Positions 33,381 through 45,248 are shown, counted from the first letter of the stretch. The stretch: 64,000 nucleotides of DNA from Zhengitettix transpicula (GCA_037074705.1 CM073596.1:13448501-13512500); one strand, 5' to 3'. Notes: generated by a model from the letters alone, not told the origin. Made by a program: numbers and translations.

Positions 33381-34260
33381 AATTTACGGATTCGTAATCA
33401 AGTTCAGATAAATGCTGCCTATATATCTAGTTCGTAATAATTTATAATGAATGTTTTTAAGAATGGTAGTGACGTAGTTCCGGTTTTTCCGCCCGGGGGG
33501 AGTTCCCAACTGACGACAATGCTCCCTTAGTCTACTCCTGTGCACCTGACTTGACATACCACATCTGTTTTTTCTCATTTTGTGAATATCTTGAGATTTC
33601 TGAATGTATTTCGACGTGGATCATATATTCCGGAAAATATTCACCGCAGAAGTGAAGGATATTCGGCAATTTTGATTTTTTTCTGAGCCAGGGACATTGA
33701 AGTTTTCCATATGGACGTCGTCTGGATGCGAAATCGGCGAGAACTGCCGCTGAAGAAGCCTGCGAGTCAACAGGAAGCTTCCCTCGTTGTTTACCTCGGT
33801 TGGTTCACCTTTAATGGGCGGTGAAGAGCCGCGCGCCATTAGCGTCGCGTCCTCGCTCTCCGCTATAAAAACGCCTGGGTTAGAGCGTATTAGAAATCCT
33901 CTCCCCCTCTCCGCGCCCCACGCAGACTTCCCCAAAATCACGATCTTATTTATCATCGTTCCTTTACGGGCGCTCGTAAACGAAACTTGCCGTCTCTGGC
34001 GTGTTCCGGGAGTCGTCGTCGCCGTCGTCGTTGTCCAGCAGACGCGCCGCCACGCAGCGATGTTGTTGGGTCTTTTATCGTCCACCTCCATCGCTGTCAA
34101 ATAAGATCTAAGAAACATTGTGGGATTTTACGTGCTGATGCTTTAGTCTCCACACTTTTACACGCCGCTATCAAAATTCAGAAGAAGAAGAAAAAAGCCG
34201 CGATACCCTCGAAAGTACTACAAATAATCACAGACGGAAACTACTTACGTTAACTTAACA
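33381..34260. other. GC-rich island, candidate promoter or enhancer
   Basis: The most GC/CpG-rich patch outside the ZIP exon (33480-34100), without a repeat partner. It includes GCTATAAAAACGCC (about 33862), a CGTCGT-rich stretch (34011-34035) and the hyphenated palindrome TTTACGGGCGCTCGTAAA (33963-33980). A 165-codon frame on the minus strand and 105- and 88-codon frames on the plus strand overlap, as expected from scarce stops in GC-rich DNA; none shows a known domain. A first exon or promoter of an unrecognised transcript is possible. Confidence 0.35.
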
Positions 34261-34395
34261 CCTTAAGAAGACGTCAGAAGGGTTGCAACATGAAAATCGT
34301 ATAAAATAAACTCATTTATTGTAAAAAGTGACAATTAGTACGTTCCCAGAAATGAGAAGAAAAAGCAAAAAAACAGAAAACTAAGTTATCATTTA

Positions 34396-34437
34396 CTTGA
34401 TAAAGGTGGGTTGAAATTTCCATCGAAACGTCGTGGC
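34396..34437 (+). ncRNA. Hammerhead-like core, decayed
   Basis: CTTGATAAAGG, GGGTTGAAATTTCC able to form a short stem, then ATCGAAACGTCGTGG. Core position 3-4 is CU with one inserted base. Confidence 0.3.
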
Positions 34438-34465
34438 TCAGTCCTACTACGACCCGGGTGAAAGC

Positions 34466-34605
34466 CAATTAAATTATAAATTAATTACTACATCTACATG
34501 TTTCGGCCCTGTTGTGAAGTCGTCATCAGGCTCGTAAAAACCTCAAACAAAATACTGGTTCACATCGGGACCGAAACATGTAAATTAATTAACTAAATTA
34601 TATTT
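34466..34605. repeat. Short inverted-repeat element with hammerhead-like cores
   Basis: Arms 34466-34522 and 34555-34605 invert around TTCACAACA / TGGTTCACA. The minus strand at 34497-34529 reads CTGATGACGACTT...GGGCCGAAACATG; the right arm keeps GGGACCGAAACATG on the plus strand. Confidence 0.55.
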
Positions 34606-34944
34606 TGATTGTTTAAAGCCATTTTTTTACTAATTTAACCTATACAAAAACAAATAATTGGTAAAAATCTAATTAAAAACATAATATGAAATAAATTAAT
34701 TTTGAATAAAATTTAAAATCTATTTTCTGGCTTCCATGCCAGTTATAAGTGAAATAAGATGTAGCAATGAACATCAAGATAGACGGTTACATTGTTAAAA
34801 TTTAAAATTTACCCCCAAAAAAAGTATGTAACTGATTGCAATGGAATAATAATATTCCTATGTTCTCTGACTTGTTTAGTTACAATAATAATGTATCATA
34901 TATTTTATTGGAATTATGAATAGTATTTAATAATACGAAAGATA
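34606..34944. other. AT-rich, nothing seen
   Basis: No coding or repeat signal recognised. Confidence 0.4.
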
Positions 34945-35060
34945 GCGAAACACAAACAAAAGAAGTGATAATATAAATACCACCCAACGTTTCTGGGATC
35001 CTTGTACCTAAGAAGAGCCTAGAGCGACACAACTGCACTAGATACAAATCTTTGAACAGT
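34945..35060. repeat. Family H repeat, fragment
   Basis: ACAAAAGAAGTGATAATATA, AATACCACCCAACGTTTCTG, GGATCCTTGTACC, AAGAAGAGCCTAGAGCGACA. The minus strand has AAGGATCCCAGAAACGTTGG, the 3' half of the hammerhead-like core. Confidence 0.6.
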
Positions 35061-35159
35061 TATGTTTATCTGACGTCCTTAAATAAATAAAAACATCAAC
35101 CTGTTTAGTTATAAATTTATTATTAATTTAAATTTTTAAACATTATAATAGAAAAAAAA

Positions 35160-35716
35160 CGTTCTCATAGTTTCATCCATAATTTATTACGACCTCTTCC
35201 GGTGTTGTAAAGTCAATTAAATGATCTAATTTCAAAATCCATGTTTATAAAAATTCCAACAAAGCATGAAAATTTATAATGCAATTAATTAAAAATTTAT
35301 TGAGCATTTCTTACAATTAATTACATGAAATGTTTCAATGATTCGGCCACTAACGTAAATAAATTATACTAATTATTTAAACAGAATTTATGATTCCCTA
35401 TCGTTCGAATCCATTTAATGTGTTTAAAGTAATTTTATTTCCGTTGTTTTTTTAACCTTAAAAATGCTCTCAACAGCTGTAAACGTAACAGAATTTTCGC
35501 CCGCAATGAGTGGGAAAATTTCATCTAAGAAATGTCCACTACATTTCATGTAATTAATTGTAAGTAATGTTCAATAAATTTTTAGTTAATTGTATTATAA
35601 ATTATCTTGCTTTGTGGGAATGTTTAGGAACACTGATTTTGAAATTAAATCATTTTAATGGCTTTACAACCACTGAAGAGGTCCCAAGAAATTAGGGATG
35701 AAACTTTGAGAATGCT
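35160..35716. repeat. Long inverted-repeat element with hammerhead-like cores
   Basis: Arms 35160-35262 and 35622-35716 are reverse complements at roughly three bases in four, around a 360-bp AT-rich centre. Plus strand 35673-35706: CTGAAGAGGTCCC...GGGATGAAACTTTG. Minus strand 35170-35204: CGGAAGAGGTCG...GGATGAAACTATG. Confidence 0.55.
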
Positions 35717-35836
35717 TTTTTTCTATTATAATAATTAAAAATTTAAAATAATAATAAATGTATAACGTAAGATTTTGATGCTTTAATTTATTTGAGGACG
35801 TCAGATAAATATAACTCTTAAAAGATTTGTATCTTA

Positions 35837-37106
35837 CCACTGTGGTCAAAAAGTAAGGTGAAATTGTCATTTAAAACTCCCGGGTATTAGGAGGACAGGT
35901 AAATTTTTTTTCCTAGATTGGTAGGACTGTCTATAATATTTGCCAAGCGTCTGTTTGTTAAAACGTTTAATTATTTCCGAGTAACACGTGTTTTTGTAAA
36001 CAACCAAAAGTGAATTTTTGCAATGGGTGATTTTGTTGAGCAAAGAACTGCCATCAAATTTTGAATATTCTTGTACGGACACGTTGAAAATGTTGCGGAA
36101 GGCCTTTGGTGATCAAACTATGTCACAAAAAAACGTTTATAAGTGTTACAACGAGTTCAAAGAGGGCCGAGAACGCATTGAAGACGAACCGCGACCTGGA
36201 CGGCCATCAACGTCTACCGACGAGGGCCACGTCCGAAATATCAAAGATTTGGTGCTTGAAAATCGTCGATGGATAATTAGAGATCTCGCTGATAGTGTTG
36301 GAATATCATTTGACTCAGCCTAAACCATTTTCAAGAATGTTTTGTGTCTCAAACGCGTCAAGTCTCGATTGGTGCCAAAACGCTCAATTATTTGGAAAAA
36401 AGCGTCGCGGTGATGTGTGTGAAACTTTGCTGTCTGACTATCAGGACCACTTGAAATGCATCATTACTGGAGACGAAACTTGGATTTACGCGTACGACCC
36501 TGAAACCACCGACCAATCCAGCGAATATTGTGCAAAAGGTGAAGCAAGACCGAAACGACCGCGGCAAAGTCGATCGAAAATCAAGATCATGTTGACAGTT
36601 TTCTTTGATTATCGTGGCGTGGTGCACTATGAATTCCTTCCGCCGCGCCAAACTGTCAACAAATAATATTATTTGAGCGTTATGCGTCGTTTGCGTGAAG
36701 CTATTCGTCTGAAACGTCCGGAATTATGGGCGTACAACTCTTGGTTCCTTCATCACGATAATGCACCATGTCATACTGCATTCGTTCTCCGCGACTTTTT
36801 TGCCAAAAACTCTACTCGTATCGTTCCGCAACCACCGTATTCGCCTGATTTGTCTCCGTGCGACTTCTGGCTATTCAGAAAACACGAAGGACCAATTTCG
36901 GGGACGCCGTTTTGACACGATTGAGGAGATAAAAACCGAACCGAAGAAGGTCTTGAAGGCTATACCGGGAAAAGACTATTCCGACTGTTTCGAGGACTGG
37001 AAAAATCGTTGGAAAAAGTGAGTTTTTCTCTGACGGGGATTACTTTGAAGGGGATGAAATTGATTTGGAAGAATAAATAAAGAATTTATATTTTATAAAT
37101 AAATTC
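35837..37106 (+). mobile_element. Mariner transposon copy 2, right end missing
   Basis: Left TIR CCACTGTGGTCAAAAAGTAA with TA before it. The sequence follows copy 1 (9703-11013) throughout to AATTTATATTTTATAAATAA + ATTC, then leaves it where copy 1 has its right TIR (CACCTTACTTT...). Its abrupt stop just before the TIR means it cannot move even if transposase is supplied. Confidence 0.92.
36023..37021 (+). pseudogene. Mariner transposase (D,D34D), inactivated, copy 2
   Basis: An 11-base deletion near codon 13 (GTTTGCAGATC region in copy 1) breaks the N-terminus. The same TAA as copy 1 follows ...GISFDSA. A short T-run indel shifts frame at about 36388. A second TAA interrupts VNK / YYLSVMRRL where copy 1 has Glu. 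A frameshift near 36890 follows ...SPCDFWLF. TGDETW, HHDNAPCHT and YSPDLSPCDFW are all still readable. Fewer intact stretches than copy 1. Confidence 0.92.
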
Positions 37107-38360
37107 TTCATTTCTAAGCATATTTAATAAACGAATTACTACCAATTGGAATAGTTATAGATAGAGATAGAAATCATACATCCAGATGTTTCAGAAATGT
37201 TATACAGTAAACTTGTATTACATTCACTGTTCACCAAGACTGATTATTTAAGCAGTAATGTTGCTCTTCCGTAACTTTATACCTGCTCGCTCAGCTGTCA
37301 GGATTATGGAACGGGCCGGGGGACGAGGGGGAGATTTTCTGCTCATGTCACGGCAGGATATCGTAGTTTTCTACTACTTGTCTCTAGGTACAGAAACAAG
37401 TCAAGCAACTCCGGTTCTGTCTCTCTTCTAAAACTCAGTCTGATGACAGATTCAGCTGTAGGAACTTTTTTTTTTCTCCCGCCAAAAGTGAGGCTGCAGA
37501 ATACGGCAGAGACGCTCTTTCCCGGAGCGACAGTCGGACAAATGTGTCAGCAAATTAGATCAGCCCTGAGGGCTCCAAAAAGCCACGGAGGAGGTCTGCA
37601 GGAAGGAGATTACTATGACGGCTCTGACACGCGAGCCTTCCCACTCGTTAGACGAGGCTTTGAGAAATGCTGCCCTTGCTAATGAGCCGCTGCGTTATCT
37701 ACCTCGCTCTGTAATTGCGTGTCCTTAACGCCAACTGCAAACAACACTTTCTCCCTCCCGACACCTCCACCTTGTGCATTTCTTTTCAATGTCACTTTAT
37801 CTTGATCATTCCACTACGAGGAACCCATCGGATCAACAAAAATACCGGAGTATTTTAATTAAGAGAACAAGCAATGCAGTTGACAAAAACCGGTAAATAA
37901 CTAATTACAATCAACAAAAAAATTATAGAAATACTTATAGAAATGTCTAGGGTTGTGTTTAATAAAGATTGAGTGCACTAGAACACGGAGGATTGCCATA
38001 ATTTACTGCCAACAATGGTAGATTTAATACTGTAATTAATAACGAATTTATCATCTTATACCTGAAGAGATCCCTAAAAACTTCCCCCCGACAGGAGAAA
38101 CATAGTGTTTGTTGGGATGATATTTTCACATTTATTTATGACAATTCAGGTAAATATAACTTTATAACCGTACTTTTTTAATTAACAAACTCCCCAAAAA
38201 ATATTAAACAGTTAAAAACGTAAAATGTGATTTAAGAATTGACGAACCAAATTTATACACAACCACTACGTCTGTTCGATTAAAGAATTGACAAAATAAG
38301 GTAGTTATTAAAAAATTAAATTGCGATTTATTTAATGAAACCCCAAGTTAAAAGTGATTT
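37107..38360. other. No gene seen; GC-richer patch at 37270-37820
   Basis: The patch (GGGCCGGGGGACGAGGGGGA near 37313, many CpGs) has no repeat partner. A 79-codon frame (37443-37682) has no known domain. Downstream is AT-rich. Confidence 0.35.
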
Positions 38361-38364
38361 ATTA

Positions 38365-38560
38365 GTATAACAATTTTTTACCTTATACAAATACTTTATT
38401 TTTTATTTATAGCGTAGCGACGTTTCGATGCATGTTCGGATCTTCTTCAGATATTTGTATATACCTCCTCTTTAGGTAAATACCTGAAGAATATACACAC
38501 ATGTCGTTATGGTATAAATAAAAAATTAAAGTGTCTGTATAAGGTCAATAATTGATTTAT
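38365..38560. repeat. Short inverted-repeat element with hammerhead-like core
   Basis: Arms 38365-38412 and 38505-38560 invert (ACCTTATACAAATACTTTAT against its near-complement). The minus strand at 38419-38450 has CTGAAGAAGATCC...GCATCGAAACGTCGC; the other arm keeps CTGAAGAATAT...CATGTCGTTATGG, without GAAAC. Confidence 0.55.
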
Positions 38561-38998
38561 TAATTCAAAAACAGACATAAAATCAAATATTTTAACAAAG
38601 ATTTATTACATCATTTATTTTTAAGAAACTTTGGGTTAATTAACCATATTCATATTCTTATGCTATTAAAATTTATAGGTACAACCAGAGGATTTTTTAT
38701 TATAATTATTGCATATACAAATTACTGTTTTATTAATATTTCTTATGGTGAAATAATTTTGATTGTTTCTAAATCCTTATATTTTATTATTCTTTTAAAA
38801 ACCTAGGACGTATCTGTCATAAAAACCGGAATGTATGGTCCTGAACAGATTACAAACACATTCAGTGTCCACGTTATTTAAAGGAGATTGTACAAAATTC
38901 AGTTAACTTAGCAAGTAAACCTCGCTAACTCACGATTTAATTAAAAATTATTTTAGCTACGTCATAATTGATTTATCTTCGTAAAAATAAAATAGTCA
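38561..38998. other. AT-rich, nothing seen
   Basis: No coding or repeat signal recognised. Confidence 0.4.
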
Positions 38999-39360
38999 GT
39001 TTGTATGTGTGTGTATATGTTCCGCATACAAATCCCGTGGGGCAAATTTGACCTTTCGCACCGGAAACAAACACTGTGGGGGTAAGACACGTATAATCAC
39101 CCCTCAAGGGCTGGGGTGAAAATTTTCAAACATTCTGAAACGACCGATATTTGAGTGGGATAAATTTTTTCTGGGTCAATGAGATTGATAGGGGTTTCCC
39201 GAAGTTTCGTTATAGGATGGGAGCACCCTTAGGGGTTGGAGTGGAGCGGCGTGTCATAAAAATAAAGCATGAACAACCGAGATTGGAGTCGAAACAGGGG
39301 TTATGGACGTCGCTGAGTTTAATTATGACAGTACAGACAACCCCGGGCCACCGGCTAATA
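38999..39360 (-). repeat. Family B repeat, minus orientation
   Basis: Minus strand: a decayed head (TTAGCCGGTGGCCCGGGGTT), GTCATAATTAAACTCAGCGA, ACCCCTAAGGGTGCTCCC, CATTGACCCAGAAAAAATTT, and a CATATACACACACATAC tail. Matches 13736-14085. Confidence 0.75.
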
Positions 39361-41298
39361 TACAGTTATGTGAAAAATAGTGAATTGTAACTATAATGAA
39401 TAGTTTTTAGGTACTATAATTTTTGTACGAATAATGAGTCATTCCTTAGCAAGTCGATAAGGACTAGGAAATATGTAAGGACGGTCCTTCATTCGAATAG
39501 AAGTATGAACTGGTTGATATTTGATCGCAACTAATTTTATATCCAAGGCTGGGGGAATGTATTATCAGATTGCAGGTAAACCTTATTACGTGTCGCTGCT
39601 GTGGGGCAGATCTCGGGGGGGTAGGGGGGCCGTCAAAGGGCGCACGGTCTTGAATGAGAGTTGCGGGGGCTCGCCCACCTGTTTGTTAGTCCTGTGACGA
39701 GAACGTGGTCGTGTGTTTACGCAGCCGTAATTGATTCCCTTCGGTAGAGCGAAATTGGACCGGCGCAGTGAACGGAACGGAATGGATCAAACTCCCCCGG
39801 GGACGGCCTGTCGACGCGATCTTTGTCTTTCCTCAACGTTACAAGTCCACGAAGATGACAGATGAGGTCTCGCACGACGACTATTGGAACGTGAACATAC
39901 ATAAGAGAGCCCCGATCCTGGGTATTCAAAGCTTTTCATCTTCATTACCTCATCCACAGGTCCCTTGAAGGGAGTCAGAATATTGAACAAATCAGAGCGT
40001 GAGGAAGGAAGTGTCGCTAATAACCAACGAAAATATCAAAGGCTGAATGAAGACTTTGCATCCAGGTTCTTTTATTTGATTTTATAAAATTATTTGTGTC
40101 GTCCCAAATACCAGTTTTCTGTCACTCTTTCCACACAAAATTTTTGGATCATTTGGAAGATTCCCAACAAATAAATTTATTAAAATACATTTCAGTACAA
40201 AATATACGAAATAATCCTGTGAATGATCAGCAGACCTCCAGTAAATTGCTACCGAAAACACAAAATATGTCAAAACAGTACAAGAAAGTCAATAAAATGA
40301 TGGCTAAATCCCAATGACTTAACAACCAACTGATACTTTGACAATGGGTTTCCTCAATAATGGACCATTCACTGATAGGATACCAACTGGTCCTGTGAAG
40401 GAACATCGAAATTGCTCCATTGTTCTTAAGATTCCAGTTTATAGTAGCAATGTGGATCATTCCCTGGACAGTTCACTCTGAGCCTGGAACAAGAAACAAG
40501 TGGTTCGTTGGAAAATGATTACAACACCTACGACTCACAGGACTCAATCTCTGGAATTTATTGGACGATCACCAGAATCAAATAAAAGGCACTTCAGATC
40601 CATATAGGTAAATTAAAAATAATGTTCTAAGAATACGACATATAAATATTGAGACTTCAGAAGTAGAATCCGCCATATCGTAACTGTCTGAAATGGTGGT
40701 GGACGTAGCAGATGGTGAGATGAAATGGCGAACAACGCTGACAAAAAAAATAAAATTAGAAATGGTGGATCAATACCAGGAGCAGTTCTCGGATTTCCAA
40801 GAATCAATCTGCAACTAAAGAGGAGAAATTTTGGGATTCAGGTCTGTCACTAATTTAACAGGTAGATATTTTATGAATGAATTGGGTCGGCGGACAACTT
40901 CCTCTGCTGTACACCAGGTACAAGTTTACAAAGAATTATTTATCGAGCCATCTTGGGACGAGATTTATGACATGTGAAATACATTACTGTTTGGGAAGAA
41001 GACGTTTTGAGATGATGATTGGGGCTTCTGATCTGGAATCCACCTGGTCATCACCGCCGTTAACGTCTGAAACGGAACTGGACGGAAAAAAATTTAATAT
41101 GAAACGGCCGACGACGAACCATGGCACTTATAAGCTGTAAAGCACCATATCATGGATGATAAAGGAGAACTGGAACATTACTAAATACATCTGGTATCTA
41201 GTGTTGATAATATTAGGGAAGCATGAGAGACAAGGGGAAAATATTAGTGAAAACTCTCAAGGTTGAGATAGTTTTTAAATGAATTTTAGAGCAGTAAC
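39361..41298. other. No confident gene; GC-rich patch at 39590-39970
   Basis: The patch has G-runs (39616-39630) and overlapping open frames on both strands without known domains. 40080-41150 is unusually even in composition, with 64-87-codon frames on both strands. No homologue is recognised. A non-coding transcript or an unrecognised old element are both possible. Confidence 0.35.
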
Positions 41299-41299
41299 T

Positions 41300-41365
41300 G
41301 AGGCTATTAAAGGGTAGTTGGCACCATTTGGATTACCCTCATGTAGCCTGTTACCCTAAAACAAA
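41300..41365 (+). repeat. Family C tail fragment
   Basis: CTATTAAAGGGTAGTTGGCA, GGATTACCCTCATGTAGCCT, TTACCCTAAAAC. Only the 3' end of the repeat is present. Confidence 0.8.
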
Positions 41366-43408
41366 ATAGTAAAGAACGACCTGAAACACAGATTTTGACT
41401 TCCAGATTCCATGAGAATTAGAGTTAAACTTAAAATGGCCATTTTAATAAATAACTAGTCCCCTAAAATAAATCACAAACAAGTGCTACATCCGTCGTGT
41501 ATTTTTTACTTGAAAAATGAGTCCCATCAGCAACTCCTGAAACATTCTCGTTCGCTATTGGCCGTATTTGATTTACCGTTTTAACAGTTTTTCCCCTCCG
41601 CTAGTTTCGGTATTGGAGCTTGTGATTTGCACTTGTTGGCTGAAAGCTTGGCTAATTGCGCACTCTCGTCTGTTAGTTACGAATGCTGGATAATTCCAGT
41701 GCATATGAGCTTTGTCCTGGTCACCTCTGGAACGCGTCGCCCCCAATTGATGAACTGGGACAAAGGGCGTCACCACGGGGTCTCTAATCTCAATGGCCGC
41801 CGCCCTCTCTGCCCCCCCCCCCCCGACACAAACAGCAACACTCTTCCTTCCTAAATTACCGCATAGCTGTGAGTCGTTATCGCGATCCTGTTCGCCGCAT
41901 CTGTTGTCAGCAAGTTGACACCAATAGTCGCACACATTCTCACACATCCATAGTCAAGCTCTCTCAACCCCCTACAATAAACGCCCACGATATATGATCA
42001 CAATGGCCTCTGATTTCCATTTACTAGTTATCGAGTTACCATTAGCGAGGGAAGATTATTTTATTTTCGGCTGTATTTTTTTTCTTGACTCAATAACGAC
42101 GAACATCGTTCGTCTTGATAGTAAATATATAATTATAAAGTACGGCCAAAAACGTTCACAATAAATATGTTTAATGGATGAATCAATAGTTTCACTAAAA
42201 AGTTTTAGTTTACAATAAGAATTCAAAGCAAAACTTGACCTTTCATCCCTTTATATTTGACATCTCAAACAAATAGTTAAATTCAAATTTAATTTAATTA
42301 AAAAAATTGTTGAATTAAATTAAATGCTTGAATATTCAATCATGTAATTAGAAATACTAATTATATGATCGAACTGTTTAGATAAATGATTGAATAAAAT
42401 TGAATGATTAAACACCCGAAGAGGCCTCAGATAAAAGGATGCGACGTTGTGTTTTGCTTTGAATTTTTATCGTAAGCTGAATCTTTTACATCGTACAGGT
42501 CGTGAGATATAGTAAGCCGCGTCAAATGCGCAGTAGAAGGAGGGTAGAAGATGGAGGGGGTGCATTGTCGTCTGTTGGGAACTGTCCCTTGCGGAGAAGC
42601 TGGAACTAAGCCACTATCCTTCTTAAAAACTGTAATTAAATTCTTACGAACTGGAAATTCAGACAGCAGCAAGGTCTCCTTATTACACCCTGTACTTATC
42701 ATCTCTTAAATTTTACAGGTGATACTTTTTCAAGTACAACATAACCTGAACTCAACACAATATATTTCCATGTGTTTTCACAATTATGTATTACACTAAC
42801 AAGTTGTAGTAACAAAGGTTCGTGTTAAACTGAGCTCCGGTCTACGCCCACTATAATCACGTCGCAGTGGACCACTGCGCATCTTGACACGGCTGCCTAT
42901 TTCTCGCGACATATTTATTAATTTATTGATTAAATTTGTGACAGTTCTGCGCCACATTACACTATTATATATTTTTATAATAGGGGTTTCTTGTTCAGTT
43001 TCAAAACGCATCCAATAGTCTTCGGTTCCGTTTAGTTTTCAGAAACGCACCGCGTAAAGTGCTGAAGTGTGGTGGTGGATCAATTTTCCGTTAAAATAAA
43101 TTAATAATCTGGGTAGAATTGCGATTACATTTATAGCTGATAGCAAACGCGGCACCCATCTTGTCGGTATTTTTGGAAATTACAACTTTTAATGCAAAAT
43201 TGAAACTACTTATGCATGAGAGACCTAAATTTGACTCGTCAAGCACGATATCAATTGTGTGGTCACCTCCTCTGGACGTAAGGGATAATTTCCATCACTT
43301 TTGGATGTCCGACCTCATTTACGAACGACGTTTTTGTGTTTAAATCACTCTCTGAAAGTCGTTTACTCATTTGAAAATAATAAAAGCCTCTTGAGAGACG
43401 AGTCATCA
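41366..43408. other. No confident gene
   Basis: 41560-41960 and 42430-43000 are less AT-rich. The 124-codon (41573-41947) and 91-codon (42427-42702) minus frames lack known domains. A C run lies at 41811-41824. Confidence 0.4.
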
Positions 43409-43660
43409 GAAGGGCGTGGGACAAGTACCAAATGCCCGACCTACCCGATGCAGGTTTTTCTAAGGTTTTCCCTGCATTTCTTTAGACGAATGCCGGGTAG
43501 GATCCTTAAAATATAGCCCGGGGGCCATAGTTAACCCTTGGCTACCTTCCTCTACCCTTCCACATCCCCCCTTTCAAATCCCTTCCTATGCTATTAAAGG
43601 GGAGTTGCCCAATGTGGATCACCCTCATGTAGCCTGTTTCCCTAAAAAAAAGAAAAAAAA
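43409..43660 (+). repeat. Family C repeat, 3' half
   Basis: GAAGGGCGTGGGACAAGTAC, GCCCGACCTACCCGATGCAG, ATGCCGGGTAGGATCC, TAGCCCGGGGGCC, CTATTAAAGGGGAGTTGCC, ending CCCTAAAA and an A-rich tract. The A-rich end suggests a retroposed copy. Confidence 0.85.
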
Positions 43661-43675
43661 GAGTGTTGAAAGAGC

Positions 43676-44215
43676 GTAATAAAGAAATCCTGCGAGGGAT
43701 GTTCTCTCGCAGGTGATCGAGGAATATTCTCTCGCAGGTCGAACCTTTTAGGAGAGATACGAAGAGGCTACCTTTGGAGATGCCTTTTCCTCTCCGTTTT
43801 TGAACTAAGGTTCCCACATGCCGAGGCACCTCGGCCTGTTTTGAGAGGTGTATGTTCCGGGGTCGCAGACCTTGGGTATACGGTAAGAGTTGTTCGCTAT
43901 TCCCATTGGAATAGTCGGCCAGCTGCCTCCTAAACTGGTCGAGGCACGGAGAAGAGAATGCTGCGTCCCCACAGCAAACTCCTCTCCCGCTATCGGAAGG
44001 GCGTGGGACAAGTACCCAATGCCCGACCTACCCGATGCAGGTTTTTCTAAGGTTTTCCCTGCATTTCTATAGGCGAATGCCGGGTAGGATCCTTAAAATA
44101 TAGCCCGGGGGCCCTAGTTAACCCTTGGCTACCTTCCTCTACCCTTCCGCATCCCCCGTTTCAAATCCCTTCCTATGTAACCTTCCTCATGTAACCTGTT
44201 GCCCTAAAAAAAAGA
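43676..44215 (+). repeat. Family C repeat, near full length
   Basis: Adds the 5' half: GTTCTCTCGCAGGT (twice), GAGAGGTGTATGTTCCGGGG, TCGCAGACCTTGGG, TCGGCCAGCTGCCTCCTAAA, CTCGAGG-like text, then the 3' half as in the preceding copy, ending CCCTAAAA. It lies head-to-tail behind that copy. Several apparent minus-strand frames are products of this repeat. Confidence 0.88.
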
Positions 44216-45248
44216 GTTTTGAAAGATGGTACTGATGATTTTATAAATACTTATTTTCCTTCTCTGTTTCCAGTGTTGTTGTTTTTGCAAAACATCACGT
44301 CCTCGAATGTTTTTGAAGACCGCACCTTCAAACGTTCGTGTTAAAAAAGATGTTACCACGTCTCAAAGAGACTTCGCTTCAAACCGTGCAGGATTTTTCA
44401 GTTCTATTGCTTTCCTTATGTACTTGATTGATAAATACTTACCGAAAATCAAGTTGTGGGATTATAATCAACATCATTTACTGTTCTGAAGCAGCGAGCT
44501 CAATGGAGAGCTGAAGAATAAAACTCCGACAAATTCGTGTTTGGGCGATGTAGTTGGGGAGTTGTCATCCGCACCCTTTAAGCAGGTCATCCTTTTCAAT
44601 TAGACAGCCCGCGGTACAGAGAGACACGCAGAGAGAAGAGGTTGGTACCCTTGAAATTTCACGTCTTTGTGTTAATGAGCATGCCGTTGGGAGTCGACAA
44701 GTGTAGGCACTTGCAATCCTTCTCACGAAACATGAATCAGTATTAGTGAACGCAGGACATGACGGCCTCAGAAAGAAAATTCAAGGGATTACAAATAATT
44801 CGATTTTCTACCAGAACTGGTCAAATCGTATTTCCGATGCCCTACGGGGACGTCGCCTTGTTCCCAAAGTTGACCGCCGAAGTCGACAAAGGGACGAAGC
44901 GTTCAAGTTGTGTAACTTCATGGAACTTTCGCTTTCACTGCCTTCCGATTTGGACAGGCAAGTCTCATTCCCTCTCCTCTCTCTTCTGTATCTAAAGTTC
45001 AACGACTTGTTCGAAAGCAAAGCGTAGCCACCACACGGACACAAAATAATTGTTCCACATTCCGAACGAAGTTTCTGAAGACAGTGACGTAATAACGTAC
45101 AGCCATATCCATTCCATTTATTTAAAATTTATTGTTTATAGTCGCGTCAACGTAAAAGTCTTTGGCGACTCACCATACCTCCTACAAGAAATTCTTACAA
45201 TTAATACATATTACCTATACATTTTATTCTTAGCACCGTTGTCTATTT
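44216..45248. other. No confident gene
   Basis: 44640-45040 is GC-richer, with overlapping 93-, 78- and 78-codon frames, none with a known domain. Confidence 0.35.

Noticed and set aside
33621..34118. 165-codon open frame on the minus strand
   Set aside because: It overlaps long frames on the plus strand in GC-rich DNA where stops are rare, and shows no domain, signal or splice support.
40082..41140. Possible gene from several 60-90-codon frames on both strands
   Set aside because: Frames conflict, have no domains and are not linked by convincing splice sites.
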